Shown here one piece after another: positions 6,404 to 7,659 of a DNA stretch of 7,659 nucleotides. The position numbers and the translations under genes are program-made. Source of the DNA: Phycisphaerae bacterium (GTDB taxonomy: Bacteria; Planctomycetota; Phycisphaerae; Sedimentisphaerales; SG8-4); the NCBI GenBank assembly GCA_030613765.1, contig JAUWLI010000135.1:1-7659 (forward strand). Reading direction: 5' to 3'. The notes under the pieces are model-generated. The model was not told the origin of the DNA. It saw nothing but the letters and a program-made list of their open reading frames with translations, and did no database searches. The number at the start of each line of letters is the position of its first letter. The first letter of the stretch is position 1.

Positions 6404-7659
6404 CCATCTATAAAGATACAAAGGCAAGAAATAGCACGGGCAAGCGCAATCGGGCGGCACGTGGTTTCATCTTCGGCGGAAAGCGACTGTGGGTGATTTT
6501 GATATTGGTTGCAATTACTGGCACAGCACTGGTATTAGTGGCTTCGATGAGAAAAGCAAGCTCGGACCTTTCCAATAAAAGCTTAAGTACCTTCACCGTA
6601 CGTGAAGATGATTTGACCATCACCGTAACTGAGAGTGGCAATATCAAAGCACAGGAATCTACGGATATCTTTTGTGAAGTGGAAGGGCGTGGCATCGAGG
6701 TTGCCGAACTCGTTGCTGAAGGCACGGTTATCACCGAGGAGGATGTTAAGAACAAGAAGTTACTTTGTCAATTGAACGCATCTGACCTCCAGGATATTCT
6801 CAGCCAGGGGCAAATCACTTTCTCCACCGCCAAAGCCGCTAACATCGAGGCCCAGGAATCCTATGAAATACAGAAAAAACAAAATGAATCTGACATTGCT
6901 GCCGCTAAATTGGCGGTGCAATTTGGGCTTATGGACCTGCAAAAGCATTTGGGTAAAGCTGCAGCGCAAAAGCTTATTAAGGATACTGAAAAGGACCCGA
7001 ATTCACTAATTGATATGGCATCGCTGCTCGAATACCTTGATGACCCTAACGGTGAGAAGGGAGGGGCCAAACAAAAGCTCAACGAATTAACTGACACCAT
7101 TCTTCTTGCCGAGGGCAAACTTACGAAGGCGGAGCAGGAGTTAGAGTCCAGCATAAAGCTTCGCGATGCCAACTACGCTCCTGAAATTGAAGTGAAGGAG
7201 AAACAGTTGGCTGTGCAAAGTTTTGACATTCAACACAAACAGGCCAGAGATACTCTTGATTTATATAAACGCTATGATTTTCCAAAAGAAACGGAAAAAT
7301 TTCTGAGCGACTACGAAGAAGCCAGGCGTGAGCTGGAACGTAAGTATGCCAGCGCTCGTTCCCTTCTGGCCCAGGCCCAGGCCAAGCTTGAAAATTCCGA
7401 AGCCACCTTCAATCTGCAACAGAAGCATGTTGCAAAATTGGAGAGACAGATTGCAGCCTGTACGATACTAGCGCCGAGTCCGGGGATAATTGTTTACGGT
7501 TCGAGTGCGGATTATCGGTCAAGGCGCGAAGACCCAATCGAGGTCGGGGACATGGTCCATAAAGGCCAGAAGATTTTCACGATTCCGAATTCCAATGTAA
7601 TGGGCGTGGAACTGAGTGTTCATGAGTCCTCGGTCGATAAGGTTAAGCCGGGTCAATAT
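6400..7659 (+). CDS. Membrane fusion protein (HlyD/MacA-like periplasmic adaptor), 3' truncated by window edge
   Basis: The frame is open to the window end, giving 420 residues and no stop. This protein links an inner-membrane pump to the TolC-like channel encoded just before it. A basic cytoplasmic N terminus (about 1-29) is followed by one membrane helix at about 30-49 (RLWVILILVAITGTALVLVA). Then comes the first half of the barrel/lipoyl domain (about 68-133, with ITVTESGNIKAQES). A very long helical hairpin, rich in A, E, K and Q, covers about 134-353. The second lipoyl half follows, with CTILAPSPGIIVYGSS and VGDMVHKGQKIFTIPN, and the beta-barrel begins at about 400 (VELSVHESSVDKVKPGQ). 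AAGGA lies four bases before ATG 6400. The start overlaps the upstream stop by ATGA, so the two genes are translationally coupled. MacA-like, HlyD and RND adaptors share this layout, so the pump class cannot be told from this piece; a MacB-like ABC transporter downstream would fit well. Confidence 0.88.
   Translation, partial: MTIYKDTKARNSTGKRNRAARGFIFGGKRLWVILILVAITGTALVLVASMRKASSDLSNKSLSTFTVREDDLTITVTESGNIKAQESTDIFCEVEGRGIEVAELVAEGTVITEEDVKNKKLLCQLNASDLQDILSQGQITFSTAKAANIEAQESYEIQKKQNESDIAAAKLAVQFGLMDLQKHLGKAAAQKLIKDTEKDPNSLIDMASLLEYLDDPNGEKGGAKQKLNELTDTILLAEGKLTKAEQELESSIKLRDANYAPEIEVKEKQLAVQSFDIQHKQARDTLDLYKRYDFPKETEKFLSDYEEARRELERKYASARSLLAQAQAKLENSEATFNLQQKHVAKLERQIAACTILAPSPGIIVYGSSADYRSRREDPIEVGDMVHKGQKIFTIPNSNVMGVELSVHESSVDKVKPGQY

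Noticed and set aside
6408..7172. Minus-strand open frames opposite the membrane fusion protein (6408-6755, 6760-6969, 6861-7172)
   Set aside because: The plus strand has one uninterrupted frame with clear HlyD-like features over the same bases. The minus-strand proteins are Ser-rich shadows.

Overview
The window looks like a chromosomal contig piece from a Gram-negative-type bacterium of moderate GC. My best guess is a planctomycete or a relative in the PVC group. Three things suggest this: a periplasm-spanning membrane fusion protein of the long coiled-coil type, a LamG-like surface-protein remnant, and short ACCACGGA / GCACAAAA-type direct repeats that I associate with such genomes. The taxonomic guess is inference. 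An outer membrane is well supported by the TolC-like and fusion-protein pair.

Left part (1-3505): a nitrogen-assimilation operon on the plus strand. It begins inside gltB (last third of the glutamate synthase large subunit). gltD (small subunit) overlaps it by 8 bases and starts at GTG with a strong ribosome binding site. Twelve bases later comes a broken nadE, glutamine-dependent NAD+ synthetase. Only the N-terminal glutaminase part of nadE is recognisable, it carries an in-frame TAA at codon 75, and the whole synthetase domain is missing. GltB and GltD together make the NADPH-dependent enzyme that forms glutamate from glutamine and 2-oxoglutarate. NadE would also have used glutamine as its nitrogen donor.

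Middle part (3506-4726): gene-poor and apparently rearranged. It holds A-rich and ACCACGGA direct repeats, a perfect 8-bp hairpin, a near-consensus sigma-70-type promoter (3731-3758) with no intact gene behind it, the C-terminal remnant of a LamG/concanavalin-like protein, a possible terminator, and a complete tRNA-Cys(GCA) on the minus strand with its own good promoter.

Right part (4723-7659): an export operon on the plus strand. A TATAAT box precedes a TolC-like outer-membrane efflux lipoprotein. This overlaps by ATGA with a HlyD/MacA-like membrane fusion protein that runs off the right edge. The inner-membrane pump (ABC or RND) should lie just outside the window.

I see no clearly new defence or mobile system. 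The items most worth a second look are the decayed nadE, the orphan promoter with a structured predicted 5' end, and a run of ten G in the nucleotide-binding glycine motif of gltD.
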